Assembly (NCBI GenBank): GCA_963576565.1 | Contig: OY755047.1 | Span: 2,841,501 to 2,905,500, forward strand | Origin: Aspidapion aeneum | Lineage: Eukaryota > Arthropoda > Insecta > Coleoptera > Brentidae | Length of the DNA stretch: 64,000 nucleotides | Reading direction: 5' to 3' | Part shown: positions 47,141-57,754 of the stretch, piece by piece | Layout: the number at the start of each line of letters is the position of its first letter | Position numbering within the stretch: the first letter of the stretch is position 1 | Position numbers and translations under genes: made by a program | The notes under the pieces: generated by a model | What the model was told of the DNA's origin: nothing | Database searches by the model: none | What the model saw: only the letters and a program-made list of their open reading frames with translations

Positions 47141-48217
47141 TTTTACCCTGGATGTCTTGCTTTTGGTTTAGAAGGCGATCCGACTTTTATCACTGTCTCA
47201 TATTTCGCCGGACCTGTCTCATTTTTGAACTTTTTTAAGGTAAAATATGAGACAAAGTTAAAAAAAATGTCTCATATTATAGGTCAAATTTCTATGTTTT
47301 TACGTTTGCAATAATTTTTTGAGTATCGCTTATATCCCAAAAAAAAATTCTACTCTTATGGAAAAGTCTAAAATATTAAAAATTCACTTTTTTTTTCAGT
47401 GAGCCTTAATTACCGCAGACCATATTATTGTATTTTGAACTATACATTTTATAAAAAGTAATTTGCTAAATAAAAACGCAGTTTTTTCAATAAAAAACTC
47501 TCTCTGTATTTACAAAAAAAAATACAATTTCATCTTTGGATTGGACATTTTTAACAACTAAACCTAAACAGAGTTAAATTTAAAACATTAGAAAACAATT
47601 TACTAAAAAATTTGTTTTGAGATAGGTATTTCAAAAACTTTCAAGTAAAATTAAATTTTTAGGGGCTGTTTTCGTAAATCATTTTAAATTTTAACTCTTT
47701 ATTAGTTGCCTTTGATCATTTTTATATACACATTAGTTTTAATTTTTTTTTAAATCATTAAAAATTTTAGTCTATATACCAATAAAACCAATGTGTATAT
47801 AATATGTGCTTTTAATACTGTTTTTTCTTAAACAATTTACAAAACTAGAGATTTACAATATTTTTTTATAATTTATAATAAATTTTTTGGTGTTAAAAAA
47901 TCAAATTGTGTAAAAAATAATTTAATATTGCTTTACAAAAAAATAATAAATAAATAAATTAAGTCTAATATCTAGCTGTCTAAAAATTATATCACAACAA
48001 ATATATTACAAAAAAAGCGTTTGAATATAGCGAGCAAAAATTAGGCTACAAAGATACAATATCTACTTTTTGATCAAATACGTTATAGCATTAATACATG
48101 TTCAAAGAATCGAAAAGTGCTGCTATGTGGGTGGAGGCCATATTGACATTTTGCGGTGTTTTGCGTTTCTCGTGTAAAATTATGTTTTTTTCTGTGAATA
48201 AATTGGTAAAAAAATTT
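47141..48217. other. AT-rich DNA, no gene seen
   Basis: No coding frame. A perfect 10-bp inverted repeat AATATGAGAC/GTCTCATATT lies at 47244-47278. Confidence 0.5.
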
Positions 48218-48220
48218 TTA

Positions 48221-48654
48221 GTCACAAGCTTTTATAAAATGCACTAAAAATTAAAAAATAATTTTCTAACATTCTAATATTATCATAATAATAAAAGCGA
48301 TGGCCGACTGATGGAAATCTTGACGATGTTAGCACAATAAGATATCCGTATCAATTAAATATCACTATTTGCAAGAATCAATCTAGCAGAAAAATGCAGA
48401 GGTACTAAACCCACCCAACCTGACCTAAGATACCTCAGCAGTTCTCTGACATAGGTATGGTAATGGCATAACATTGCGGCACATCAAACATATCTTTGAT
48501 GACCTGCTATGTTGAATATTCTTTAAGTGTTTAGATCACAACTTTAGATTAACTTATGCTTTGATTTGCGGCCATCGCTTTTATTATTATGAGAATATTA
48601 GAATGTTAGAAAATTATTTTTTAATTTTTAGTGCATTTTATACAAGCTTGTGAC
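48221..48654. mobile_element. PIF/Harbinger-type MITE with ~85-bp inverted ends
   Basis: GTCACAAGCTTTTATAAAAT at the left is repeated inverted at the right, and similarity extends to GCGATGGCC about 85 bp in. TTA flanks both sides (48218-48220 and 48655-48657), the 3-bp target duplication of PIF/Harbinger. Length is 434 bp with no coding capacity. Confidence 0.8.
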
Positions 48655-48816
48655 TTAAAAAAGGATATTTTTTTCTTAATGTTGTATTGTCATGGGATCA
48701 CTATGTGTGTACCAAATTTCATCCAAATCGGATAATGGGAAGTGTGTCAAAAACGTTTCACAAGATTTGATAGTTAGTTACACAAAACATCTGAAGTTAA
48801 ATAAAAGCTTGTAAAA

Positions 48817-48895
48817 ATGAGAAATTATGCATATAAAACATGTGCTGTTTGTGGAAAAATGTCCGGAAGAAATAAGGGAGTCCCATTCCATAGGT
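48817..48895 (+). pseudogene. THAP-type zinc-finger fragment
   Basis: The frame from ATG 48817 reads TCAVCGKMSGRNKGVPFHR, matching the start of a THAP domain (C-x2-C ... FHR). The word CATAG/GTGTAT at its end may be a splice donor. No later THAP residues or transposase are recognisable in the next kilobase, so it is probably a remnant of a P-element-like or other THAP transposase. Confidence 0.45.
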
Positions 48896-50040
48896 GTATT
48901 TTTCTTTATAATTTGTTAATAAAGTCAAGAGTGGTTTATAGCCGCTATTAAACACTCTTCATGGTGTCCAGAATAAATCTGCACAATTAGTTTTAGAAAA
49001 ACTACAATTTTAATCCATAATTTGATAAATTTTCACCCAATCAACTAGTTTTTAGAATAAAATAATGGACATAACCCTAAACATTTGACAACTGTCAAAT
49101 AATGTAGTGACGTAACGGAGTATATTCCAAAACCACCAAAATTGACGCATGCGCAGTAACCGAAATGATGTCTACCCGAAAAAGGATCATTAATTAATTA
49201 AGGCTTCAAGCAACGCGTGTGAGAATTCATGGGTATGCCTCATATTTATGCTATAACGCATTTGTTTATTAAGTATTTTTTAAGTTAGTAACAAAATGTC
49301 GATTTCCGTAACACGACATCTTAAGTAACAAACGAATGTGTAACGGACGGGAGAAAATCATTTGGAATAACTCCAAAGGCACTGAAGGTAAAAAAAGCTG
49401 TAAAAAATTGTTAATAATTGGAATGTTGAAATCAAAACTTTATAAAACACTGTGCAACAAAAAAAATTGCCGGGAAAGTGGAACCGGAAATATAATTCAC
49501 TTACAAACCAAAATGATTTTGCTAGGCTAGCTTTTGTTTCCGAGATATTCGGAATTGAAAACCAAAGAAGGGCCTACCAGGGATAGATGGCATCAGTCTC
49601 TGGGCTTACCATTTTTTCCCATATAACAGTTTTTCTCAAAAAAATATGTGGAAAGCCTATTTGAAGCCAATAAAATCGTCGTCAAAACAAAGAATTTGGT
49701 CAAGAAATAATTTCTGGCGGGAATTTTTCCGGATAACATTTTACATTAAATTTTGTCACACAGTGTAGTCAATGGAAAAATACTAATCTTTGAAAAAATT
49801 TCGTTATCAAAAAAATAATTCAAATTATTATGTCATATTTTAAAAAAATTAATTCGAAAAACAATTTAAGAGATTTCCCAGTATTCTCAATAATATGATA
49901 TAATAAGTTATAGGTGCACCCTATGGGTAATTTTGATTTTTTTTACAATATTAAAATCACTAAGAAAAAAATAAATAAAATAAATTATACAATAAATAGA
50001 ATAGAATTATATCACAGTCAATCCTATCAGCTAAAAAGGG
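48896..50040. other. No supported gene
   Basis: The 64-codon frame at 49336-49530 has no recognised motif. The rest is AT-rich and without open frames. Confidence 0.4.
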
Positions 50041-50044
50041 TAAT

Positions 50045-50050
50045 TTTATT
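50045..50050 (-). terminator. Candidate polyadenylation signal AATAAA of right cytokine-like gene
   Basis: AATAAA on the minus strand about 370 bases after the stop codon at 50421. In such AT-rich DNA this is only a plausible signal. Confidence 0.3.
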
Positions 50051-50420
50051 GTAACAGTTGTTACTTTTGTGTTTTTTTTGAATGTCAATTTTTTTTAAAT
50101 AAATTTTTGAATTGTTATTTTTAAAAAGTAAAAAATATTATGATAAATTGACAGTCAAATGTTCAAATAAAACATCCGTTACATAAAATTACCCAGAAGT
50201 CTATGTGCAAAATATAGGAATCAGAAATCACAAAAAAATATTCTCACATTCAAATCTCTAGAAAAAAAAATATATCTGCTTCTAGAATTTTGAATCTAGA
50301 ATAAGATTCAGAAAAAAAGGATTTTTGTTTCTCAGAGTCAAATTTAAAAAAAATTTAACTCTCAGATAAAAAAAATCCTTTTTTTTAGTTAAAAAAATAT
50401 TTTTCCCTAAACAAAATTAA

Positions 50421-50834
50421 CTAACTAAACATCTTTTCCAACTGGTTTTTCTTTTTATTTTTTAACTTATTCTGTTTCCTTCTCATTTTTTTCTGAATTT
50501 TTTCCACAGTACTGTTACTCTGCTTTACGAAACGGTTTAGTTTTTTAAAAAACTGAAAATCAAACATTTGTAACTGACTTAAATTCGCGTGTCTCGGGAC
50601 ACACATTGTGTTTATGTGGATTGGTCTTTCCAGAATACTCTGTGGGACTTGATAGTCTCGAATTATAGAATCTTTGAACTCGCAAATCGTTTGCTTGATG
50701 TCGTTGCAAGTCTCATCGAAGAGGAGCTTCCTGGCGTGTCGATCAAAGTTATGTTCAGTTGACAGTCTAGTTTTTTGGAGCTTGTCCAAGAAGATGGAGA
50801 ATTTTATTAGGGAGTTGTAGAACTCGTAGTTTGC
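50421..50834 (-). CDS. Coding exon 4 of right cytokine-like gene (helices B-D)
   Basis: The acceptor is TTTTTCTTTCAG. The exon has 137 codons plus TAG and encodes three predicted helices, the segment MCVPRHANLSQL and a Lys/Gln/Asn-rich C-terminus. It matches exon 4 of the left gene in phase, order of features and scattered identities. Confidence 0.85.
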   Translation of the reverse strand, partial: ANYEFYNSLIKFSIFLDKLQKTRLSTEHNFDRHARKLLFDETCNDIKQTICEFKDSIIRDYQVPQSILERPIHINTMCVPRHANLSQLQMFDFQFFKKLNRFVKQSNSTVEKIQKKMRRKQNKLKNKKKNQLEKMFS

Positions 50835-51614
50835 CTGAAAGAAAAATAAAATTAAATTAACTTTATGTATACTTTATGTTTCGCCGATGATCAGATAGTA
50901 GTGGCTCAGGATTATGACGACCTCGAATATATGACACGAAAACTAATGGAAGAGTACAATAAGTCGGGACTAGAGGTTAATCTCAATAAGAGTATATGTG
51001 TATCGGTGGAATAAAACAGGATCTAATCTTAAATACCGGGCAGCGAATTCAGTCCTGTGATAAGTATAAATATTTAGGTCAAAAAATTACAGCTGACGGA
51101 ACACTAGACAAAGCTATAAAAGATCGAAACGTACAAGGAAGAAAAGCAATAACTTTATTAAATGGAATAATTTGGGACCAAAGTATATCAAAACATACAA
51201 AAAACCTTTTATATAACATCATTGTAAAAAGTATTATTACATATGGCTCAGAAGTATGGCCAATCAAGGATAGAACAGAAAAAATACTTTCCGCTACGGA
51301 GATGGACTATTGGAGATGAGCAGCAGGGAAATCAAAAAGAGAAAGAGTTACAAATCAAAGAATAAGAGAAATTATGACAGTGGGTGAACGTACTTTAGTG
51401 AATGATATAAGAACAAAACAACTGGTGTGGTACGGACATGTACAAAGGATGAATGATGAAAGACTACCTAAACAAATACTACAATGGAAACCAACTGGCC
51501 GAAGAAAACGAGGACGGCCAAGGAGAAGCTGATCAGAGGCCTAGATGATGAATTATGGGCAAACAGAAACGAGTGGAGATTGGGTATCGGAAGACGTAGA
51601 ACGTTGTGAAACCG

Positions 51615-51658
<44 letters not shown>

Positions 51659-54369
51659 TCACGTTTGCTAGAATTATTTTTTTTCAAATTCCGCTAATTT
51701 GACGCTCGCGTTTGATGGTGGGTAAAAACGCTAATTAGCGTTGCTCTGGCCTGAAAGGCAGAAGAGCTGTCTTGAGTCACGGATGTGTTTTTTTTTCTTT
51801 GCAATTTCATCGATCGATACACAGGGTGTCCCATAACTTAGGGGCCATAGTGCAGCAGGTGATGGGGGTCAACACACATATGTTTTTAAGATATAGGATG
51901 TTTAACGTTAGAGGATTGGGGGGGGGGGGGGAAGTGTTTTACAAAAAAAACAAAATCTGTCACAGCCAGCTGAATACTCAGCTAATTGTGATTCAAAAAT
52001 GTGGTACACCTTTTTTTTGATAAAATTACAAGTTTAGGAGATACAGGCTGTCAAAATAACCTCCAAAAACGTATAAAAGATAATTTTTTTTTATTTTATT
52101 TATTTTTTCTTACTTATTCTTTTTAAAAATAATAATAATATTTTATTATTATGTCTTGCTAGAGACTTGTTTTTATTAACAAAAAATATAAAAAAATATA
52201 TAAAAGTTTATTATAATTATTATAAAAAATAGTTTTTTCTATAAAAATAATTTTTATTTCAATTTATTGCCCTTGTACCAGTAAATGACTACCCAATTTC
52301 ACATTTTTACTGCGTTTTTTTGAAAAGTTATTATCAATAAAGTTAAAAAAATTGCCAACTTTGATGCTCTATATCTCGACAAAGAAAGAGTTTTGATCCA
52401 CGCATTATATTATAACTTTTTTATCAGACATGACCTCCTCTATTACGTGTTGACCTATGGCTCCTTAGTTATGGGACACCCTGTATATGCAGGTAAAATT
52501 GTGACAAATATTCTAGTAAACCACGGAAAAACCTTGTATATAATATTTTATTTCAATTAAAAAAAATGTTGCTCCTGCAAAAAAACTTACCGTTGTTATA
52601 TTTTTGGCATGTCGTACTGGGCCCATAATCTTTGACAGTTTCGGACAATTACTTTTGACGTTTGGCATTTTGGGCATCTGTAAAAAATAAAAAAATAACC
52701 TGTAAGTAAGCTACCTTTATATTAACAGCCAACGGTTACAGTAGACACGGGAGGCATCACGGGGGTGGGGGCGGTATCGATCCCCTCAATTGATTCACAA
52801 GAGCACTATTCAAAGTAAAGCCCAGATTCTATGTACTGTAAAATTCTATAGGGACATGTGGTTCTCTCTTTCTATATTTCGTAGCTAGAATGTGATATAA
52901 CATCTACGGTGCACAGAACTCGGGTCTAGCGGCAGCAGTGTTCTGTAAATTGGTCTTGACGTATTCATAAACAGTGTAGTGTTCGACCAGAATAAAATGA
53001 GGGGCAAAAGAGATGGCTCAACTCAATCTCCCTGTGCTTACAGCCAGCGCTTTGGTCTTACTATTTTTAGCAAATTAACCATGTGAACAAAATTTTAATA
53101 TTACAGGAAAAAACTGGTACATTTAACGAAATCGACTCCAGCCCGTTCATAATTCACACTTTTTTATTGGGTTTCTATTGTTACCGCTGGCTCAACTTGA
53201 ATCCGACCCGTTCACAATTCACACCCTTTCATTGGGCTTCTATTGTTATCGCTGGGATCAAACAGGATGACTAGGCACGTTTCATACAAATTCTAGACCA
53301 ACAAAAAGAAACAGTGGCGTTTATTTTTTTTTTAATAAATAAATAAAACTGTGTGGTTCCAATTTTAAAGATATAAAGAATGGTTTTGCAATTTTGCAAT
53401 TTTTTATTATTTTTAGAAAGTATATTTTTAGGTTTCTAGATTCCTACGCACCTACCTAATGAAAAAGGTATGAACCTAATAATATAATAAATATAAAAAT
53501 TTTGAAAAAATATTTCTTTTTAAGAAAAATAAGGTATGAAGTTTTCCAGCAAAAAAAGGTTTAGGAGGACCTACCTTGTATAACTTCTTTAACTCCTTAA
53601 GGTGAAACTTCACTCTGTGTGTGAGAGTGTTGAGTTGTCTGTCGGTGATCGCACTGCGCATGTGTCGTTTGGGAAGTTGAGGTTCTTTGTGACAGGGGTT
53701 TTCCCAAATTCTTGAACAGGCTCCTCCTTCGGAGGTGTTAAGCAAATGGTAGAGGACTGCCACTAGGAGGATTTGTGAGCAAGCACCTAAAATAAAAATA
53801 AATCAAGGTTAATAAAGTCTTTAGAGAATTTCAAATATCCAGTTTGGTCAAGCGCGGATCTGGGTCAAAATCTGGGGGGGGGGGGGTTAATAGTCGACGA
53901 GTTTTTTTTGTAATATTTTTTTTTCTTTATATATAACACCATTGTAAAAAGTATTATTACATACGGCTCAGAAGTATGGCCAATCAAGGATAGAACAGAA
54001 AAAATGCTTTCCGCTATGGAGATGGACTATTGGAGCAGAGCAGTACGGAAATCAAAAAAAGAAAGAGTTACAAATCAAAGAATAAGAGAAATTATGACAG
54101 TGCGTGAATGTACTTTACTGGATGATATAAGAACAAAACAGCTGGTGTGGTACGGACATCTACAAAAAATTAATGATGAAAGACTACCTAAACAAATACT
54201 ACAATGGAAATCAACTGGCCGAAGAAAACGAGGACGGCCAAGGAGAAGCTGTTCATTGGAGAGAAGGAATAGACAGTAAAATAAGAATAAGAGGCCTAGA
54301 TGATGAATTATGGGCAAACAGAAACGAGTGATGATTGGGTATCGGAAGACGTAGAACGTTGTGAAACCG

Positions 54370-54418
<49 letters not shown>

Positions 54419-57400
54419 AGTAAGTAACTATATATATATAACTTATTTTTTTTAAATGACCAAAATGAGTTTATATAAATACTTTTTATGTTCTAGTTTT
54501 AGAACACCTTGATCATTTTTTACAAGAAAATTAGGTAGACCAAGTAATGTTTATTTTTTTTTAAGGTTGTTTAATTTTCATAAAACTCGGCTCATGTTTA
54601 TGTTTATTATTATTTTTATTTAGAAGTACCTATAAGATGGTCTACTACTCTAATCATAATAATAATAATCATTAAGTAGTTAATTACTTCGAATCAATTA
54701 AAAATTAGGTTTAGGTATAGGGTAAGACGGGGTAATTCCGTCATGCGTGGTAATACCGCCACCCCAGGTATCTAGACAACCAGAAACACCAGAGAGCTGC
54801 CAGTTACGACAAACACAAGTGGTGTGGTGCTAGAAGCCAAAGCATTCCACTTATAACGTGTCGTTGACTTAGTGTGATTTCGGCTGCGGCAATGGCGGAT
54901 CCAGGATTTCCAGGGGGGAGGGGCCAAAGTAGCAGTAAACATCAAAATCATCGATTTTTGATAAATTTAAGGTGTGAAATTTACTATCTAAAGAAGGCCG
55001 CAGGCAAAATTTCTTGAAAACTTAAGTAGAATTTGTGAAAAATTTTAAAGTGATGCTGCTAAACTAATAAATAAGGTATGGTATACTGGGCTGCGTTATA
55101 AGTAGATTATGCTGTTTTGCTTCTAATTTTTACGTCCACTTGTGGTTAGATTGCCGTTTTTTAAATTTTAGATTAAGGTTCGAAAAAACTTCAATTTCGT
55201 ATTGGCCAATACATTTTTATAAAATATGTTGATGTGTTTTTAATTTATAAATCTTTCTAAACCAGTACAAAATATCAGGTATGAACAAAAACTCATATGG
55301 CGGTATTACCCGAAGGATGTGGCGGTATTGCCCCGTACCATGGGGGAATTCCGCCAACTGCAACTTTTTAAAAAAATAAATATTTCTTTCATATTTATGC
55401 AAAATAATTTAGTTTTTTTAATTGAAAGTTGTAGTTATGTTAATAAGCTAACTAACACGGTAAAAAAAATTGTCTTGGATTAAAGCAAATTGCTTTGAAG
55501 TAAAATAATTTGTGCTTTCCTATTCACCAAGAGAATATTTTCTTGATATTACACAAAAAATGTTTTGCCCTTTTATTTTAATGTGAAACAGAACTTGTTT
55601 TATTATAAATTGGAACTGAATTAATCTAAGGCACAGTTTCCTCTGGAAGCAAAATATTACATATATGAAGACAATTTGCTTTGTTACAAAACGGAGTATA
55701 CTGAAACAAAACATTTAAAAAAGAAAAATAAAGTCTCATTTCAAGACTAAACGCTGCGTTGAACTAAAAAGAAATATTTTAATTCAAAACAAATTGTTTT
55801 AAGGTAACAATTTATTCAAGAAAGGAACGTGTTTTTATTGTAGACAAAAAATTTTACCGTGTAAATAAAAAAGATTTTGCAATTAAAATTCTTTTTAAAC
55901 GCTTTAATTTTGCTAGTTTTCTTAAGGTGTCGTAATTCCCCTATCTTCCCCTACTTATTATTTAATAACATTTAATTTAATTATTAAAACAAAGTCTCAG
56001 GTAAATCCGAAATGTATCCAAGTTTAAAGTACATTTTTTTAAAAACCAAAGTTCCTCTTACAAATAATTTTTTTTTCATTGAAAAATTAATTTATATAAT
56101 TTAGGATTAATTATTTGGGAAAACATTTTATATTGGCTAAGATCAGTGTTTATCCAACTTTCCCACTTAATGAAAAATTATGGTGTTTTCCTTTTCATTA
56201 CCTGGAAAATGTTTTAAACTAATAATTTATTGATTTTATGGTAATAATTAACATTTTAACATATTAGATAAATTATTTTTTAAATAGTTAGGGTAGGTTC
56301 ATATTGCAAACAACAAAAAAAAACTACATATTTATTTGTTGTATACAAGGATTTCATCAATAAATTATAATAAATCCTACACGGTAAAAAAAATTGCCTT
56401 AGATCAAAGCAAATTGCTTTGAAGTAAAATAATTTGTGCTTTTCTATTCACCAAGAGAATATTTTCTTGATATTACACAAAAAATGTTTTGCCCCTATAT
56501 TTTAATGTGAAACAGAACTTGTTTTATTATAAATTGGAACTGAATTAATCTCAGGCACAGTTTTCTCTGGAAGCAAAATATTACTTATATGAAGACAATT
56601 TGCTTTGTTACAAAACGGAGTATACTGAAACAAAACAATGAAAGAAGAAAAATAAAGTCTCATTTCAAGACTAAACGCTGCGTTGAACTAAAAAGAAATA
56701 TTTTAATTCAAAACAAATTGTTTTAAGGTAACAATTTATTCAAGAAAGGAACGTGTTTTTATTGTAGACAAAAAATTTTACCGTGTAAATAAAAAAGATT
56801 TTGCAATTAAAATTCTTTTTAAACGCTTTAATTTTGCTAGTTTCCTTAAGGTGTCGGAATTGCCCCATCTTCCCCCTACTTATTATTTAATAACATTTAA
56901 TTTAATTATTAAAACAAAGACTCAGGTAAATCCAAAATGTATCCAAGTTTAAAGTACATTTTTTAAAAAACCAAAGTTCCTCTTTCAAATAATTTTTTTC
57001 ATTCAAAAAGTAATTTATATAATTTAAGATTAATTATTTGGGAAAATATTTTATATTGGCTAAGATCAGTGTTTATCTAACTTTCCCACTTAATGAAAAA
57101 TTATGGTGTTTTCCTTTTCACTACCCGACAAAATGTTTTAAACTTTTAAATGCTGCGTTGAACTAAAAAGAAATATTTTTATTCAAAACAAATTATTTTA
57201 GGTAAAACAATTTATTCAAGAAAAGTACGTGTTTTCATTCTAGACAAATTTTTTTTATTAAAAATCTGTTGATCCATGTGTTTGTTACTTTTCAGTTAAA
57301 TTAAATGTTAATAAAAAGTTAGGGATCTAAGAAATATTCATTACTTTTTTAATAGTTTTTTTAAATTTTTTATTTTTAAAAAATTATCTTGCAAAGTTTA

Positions 57401-57555
57401 ATAATACTTCAATTGTAACAACTTCTGATACAGGTAATTATTAAAAAAAATAATTGTGTATAAACCATATTTAAATTAAAAAAAAAAAAATTTTTTAATA
57501 AAAAAATTCCAAAGTCAACAAACTATTAATAGGTATTTTTTAAAAACTCACCCAT
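50421..57555 (-). CDS. Secreted helical cytokine-like protein, right paralog (complete, 238 aa)
   Basis: Coding exons are 57552-57555, 53575-53786, 52591-52677 and 50421-50834, with GT/AG borders and intron phases 1, 0, 0. The product starts MGACSQILLVAVLYHLL, a signal peptide. Helix A lies at about 46-72, a basic linker exon at 73-101, helix B at about 102-122, helix C at about 130-160 and helix D at about 186-225, followed by a Lys-rich tail. Sequons lie at N18, N98, N185 and N208. Cys33 and Cys179 align with Cys37 and Cys154 of the left paralog. The pattern is that of a secreted four-helix cytokine; a JAK/STAT ligand of the Unpaired type is my best guess. Introns carry RTE fragments and MITEs. 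Other secreted helical proteins are possible. Confidence 0.8.
50862..51655 (+). mobile_element. RTE-like LINE 3' fragment, copy 1
   Basis: It begins inside the RT domain with LCFADDQIVVAQDYDDLEYM. One stop interrupts SVE, then it continues through the thumb (KYKYLGQKITADGTLDKAIK), SEVWPIKDRTEKILSATEMD and VWYGHVQRMNDERLPKQILQ. It ends GAAACCGATAAA plus a (TA)n tract. It lies antisense in intron 3 of the right gene, starting about 30 bases from exon 4. Confidence 0.82.
51618..51655. repeat. (TA)n tail of RTE-like LINE
   Basis: A pure TA dinucleotide tract at the 3' end of the LINE; an equivalent tract ends the copy at 53930-54415. Confidence 0.9.
51821..52483. mobile_element. CAGGGTGTCCCATAACTTAG MITE
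   Basis: The left end CAGGGTGTCCCATAACTTAG and the right end CTTAGTTATGGGACACCCTG are near-perfect inverted repeats. The interior shares the GGAGATACAGGCTGTC-type block with the remnant at 3440-4370. It lies in intron 3 of the right gene. Confidence 0.8.
52591..52677 (-). CDS. Coding exon 3 of right cytokine-like gene (linker)
   Basis: Twenty-nine codons in phase 0 at both ends, acceptor TTTTTTACAG and donor GTAAGT. The segment is basic, with Cys83 and the sequon NIT at residues 98-100. Confidence 0.75.
53575..53786 (-). CDS. Coding exon 2 of right cytokine-like gene (signal peptide and helix A)
   Basis: The exon has 212 bases, acceptor TTTATTTTAG and donor GTAGGT, phase 1 in and 0 out. It encodes the hydrophobic core QILLVAVLYHLL, then CSRIWENPC and the amphipathic helix RQLNTLTHRVKFHLKELKK. 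Confidence 0.82.
53930..54417 (+). mobile_element. RTE-like LINE 3' fragment, copy 2
   Basis: It aligns with 51215-51655: ITYGSEVWPIKDRTEKMLSA, VWYGHLQKINDERLPKQILQ and GRRKRGRPRRS, ending in GAAACCGATAAA and (TA)n. It is antisense in intron 1 of the right gene. Confidence 0.8.
54720..55951. mobile_element. TIR element of GGGTAAGACGGGGTAATTCC type
   Basis: The left end GGGTAAGACGGGGTAATTCC and right end TTCCCCTATCTTCCCC are imperfect inverted repeats bounded by TA. Interior words such as GGCGGTATTACCC repeat the terminal theme, as in pogo-like families. The CACGGTAAAAAA MITE at 55456-55861 is nested within it. No transposase is visible. Confidence 0.55.
55456..55861. mobile_element. CACGGTAAAAAA MITE, copy 2
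   Basis: Full-length relative of 4513-4908, with inverted ends CACGGTAAAAAAAATT and AATTTTACCGTG. It is the left edge of a duplicated block. Confidence 0.8.
56380..56785. mobile_element. CACGGTAAAAAA MITE, copy 3
   Basis: Nearly identical to copy 2, including the TTTCAAGACTAAACGCTGCG segment not found in copy 1. It starts the second copy of the duplicated block and has TA on both sides. Confidence 0.82.
56380..57144 (+). repeat. Second copy of a ~765-bp direct duplication (first copy 55456-56222)
   Basis: From the MITE start through GGTGTTTTCCTTTTCA the two blocks align with few differences, about 924 bp apart. The left limit of both copies is exactly the MITE terminus. Confidence 0.8.
57147..57255. 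mobile_element. CACGGTAAAAAA MITE, right-end fragment
   Basis: It contains GCTGCGTTGAACTAAAAAGA through TCTAGACAAATTTTTTTT, the right half of the MITE without its left end. Confidence 0.65.
57552..57555 (-). CDS. Coding exon 1 of right cytokine-like gene (ATG G)
   Basis: ATGG is followed directly by the donor GTGAGT. An in-frame TGA upstream makes this the first usable ATG in the frame that joins exon 2. An out-of-frame 20-codon upstream ORF ends five bases before it. Confidence 0.65.
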
Positions 57556-57694
57556 AATTTTCAAAGCATTCCAAAAAAAATAATCAACAACACAAGTGTC
57601 CAAAAATCATCTAAAATTTTCATTTAACAAAAACCAAAAAAAATTTTAATTATATTTTTTTAAAACTGTGTATATAAAATAGTACAAACTATCT

Positions 57695-57700
57695 ATTATA
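57695..57700 (-). promoter_or_regulatory. Possible TATA box of right cytokine-like gene
   Basis: TATAAT on the minus strand, about 140 bases before the ATG. A start near 57670 would give a leader of about 115 nt containing the short upstream ORF. Confidence 0.3.
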
Positions 57701-57754
57701 ACCGAGTTTGTTTTTCCGCACTTTTTTTACATTCACAAAAACCAAGTCCAATTT

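Noticed and set aside
49336..49530. 64-codon frame after the THAP-like fragment
   Set aside because: It could be a decayed transposase but shows no identifiable motif or continuity with the THAP frame.
53849..53890. G-run with GCGGATCTGGGTC, and a similar GGCGGATCCAGG at 54896
   Set aside because: They look like hAT MITE ends, but no opposite terminus or target duplication is found, so I did not list them as elements.
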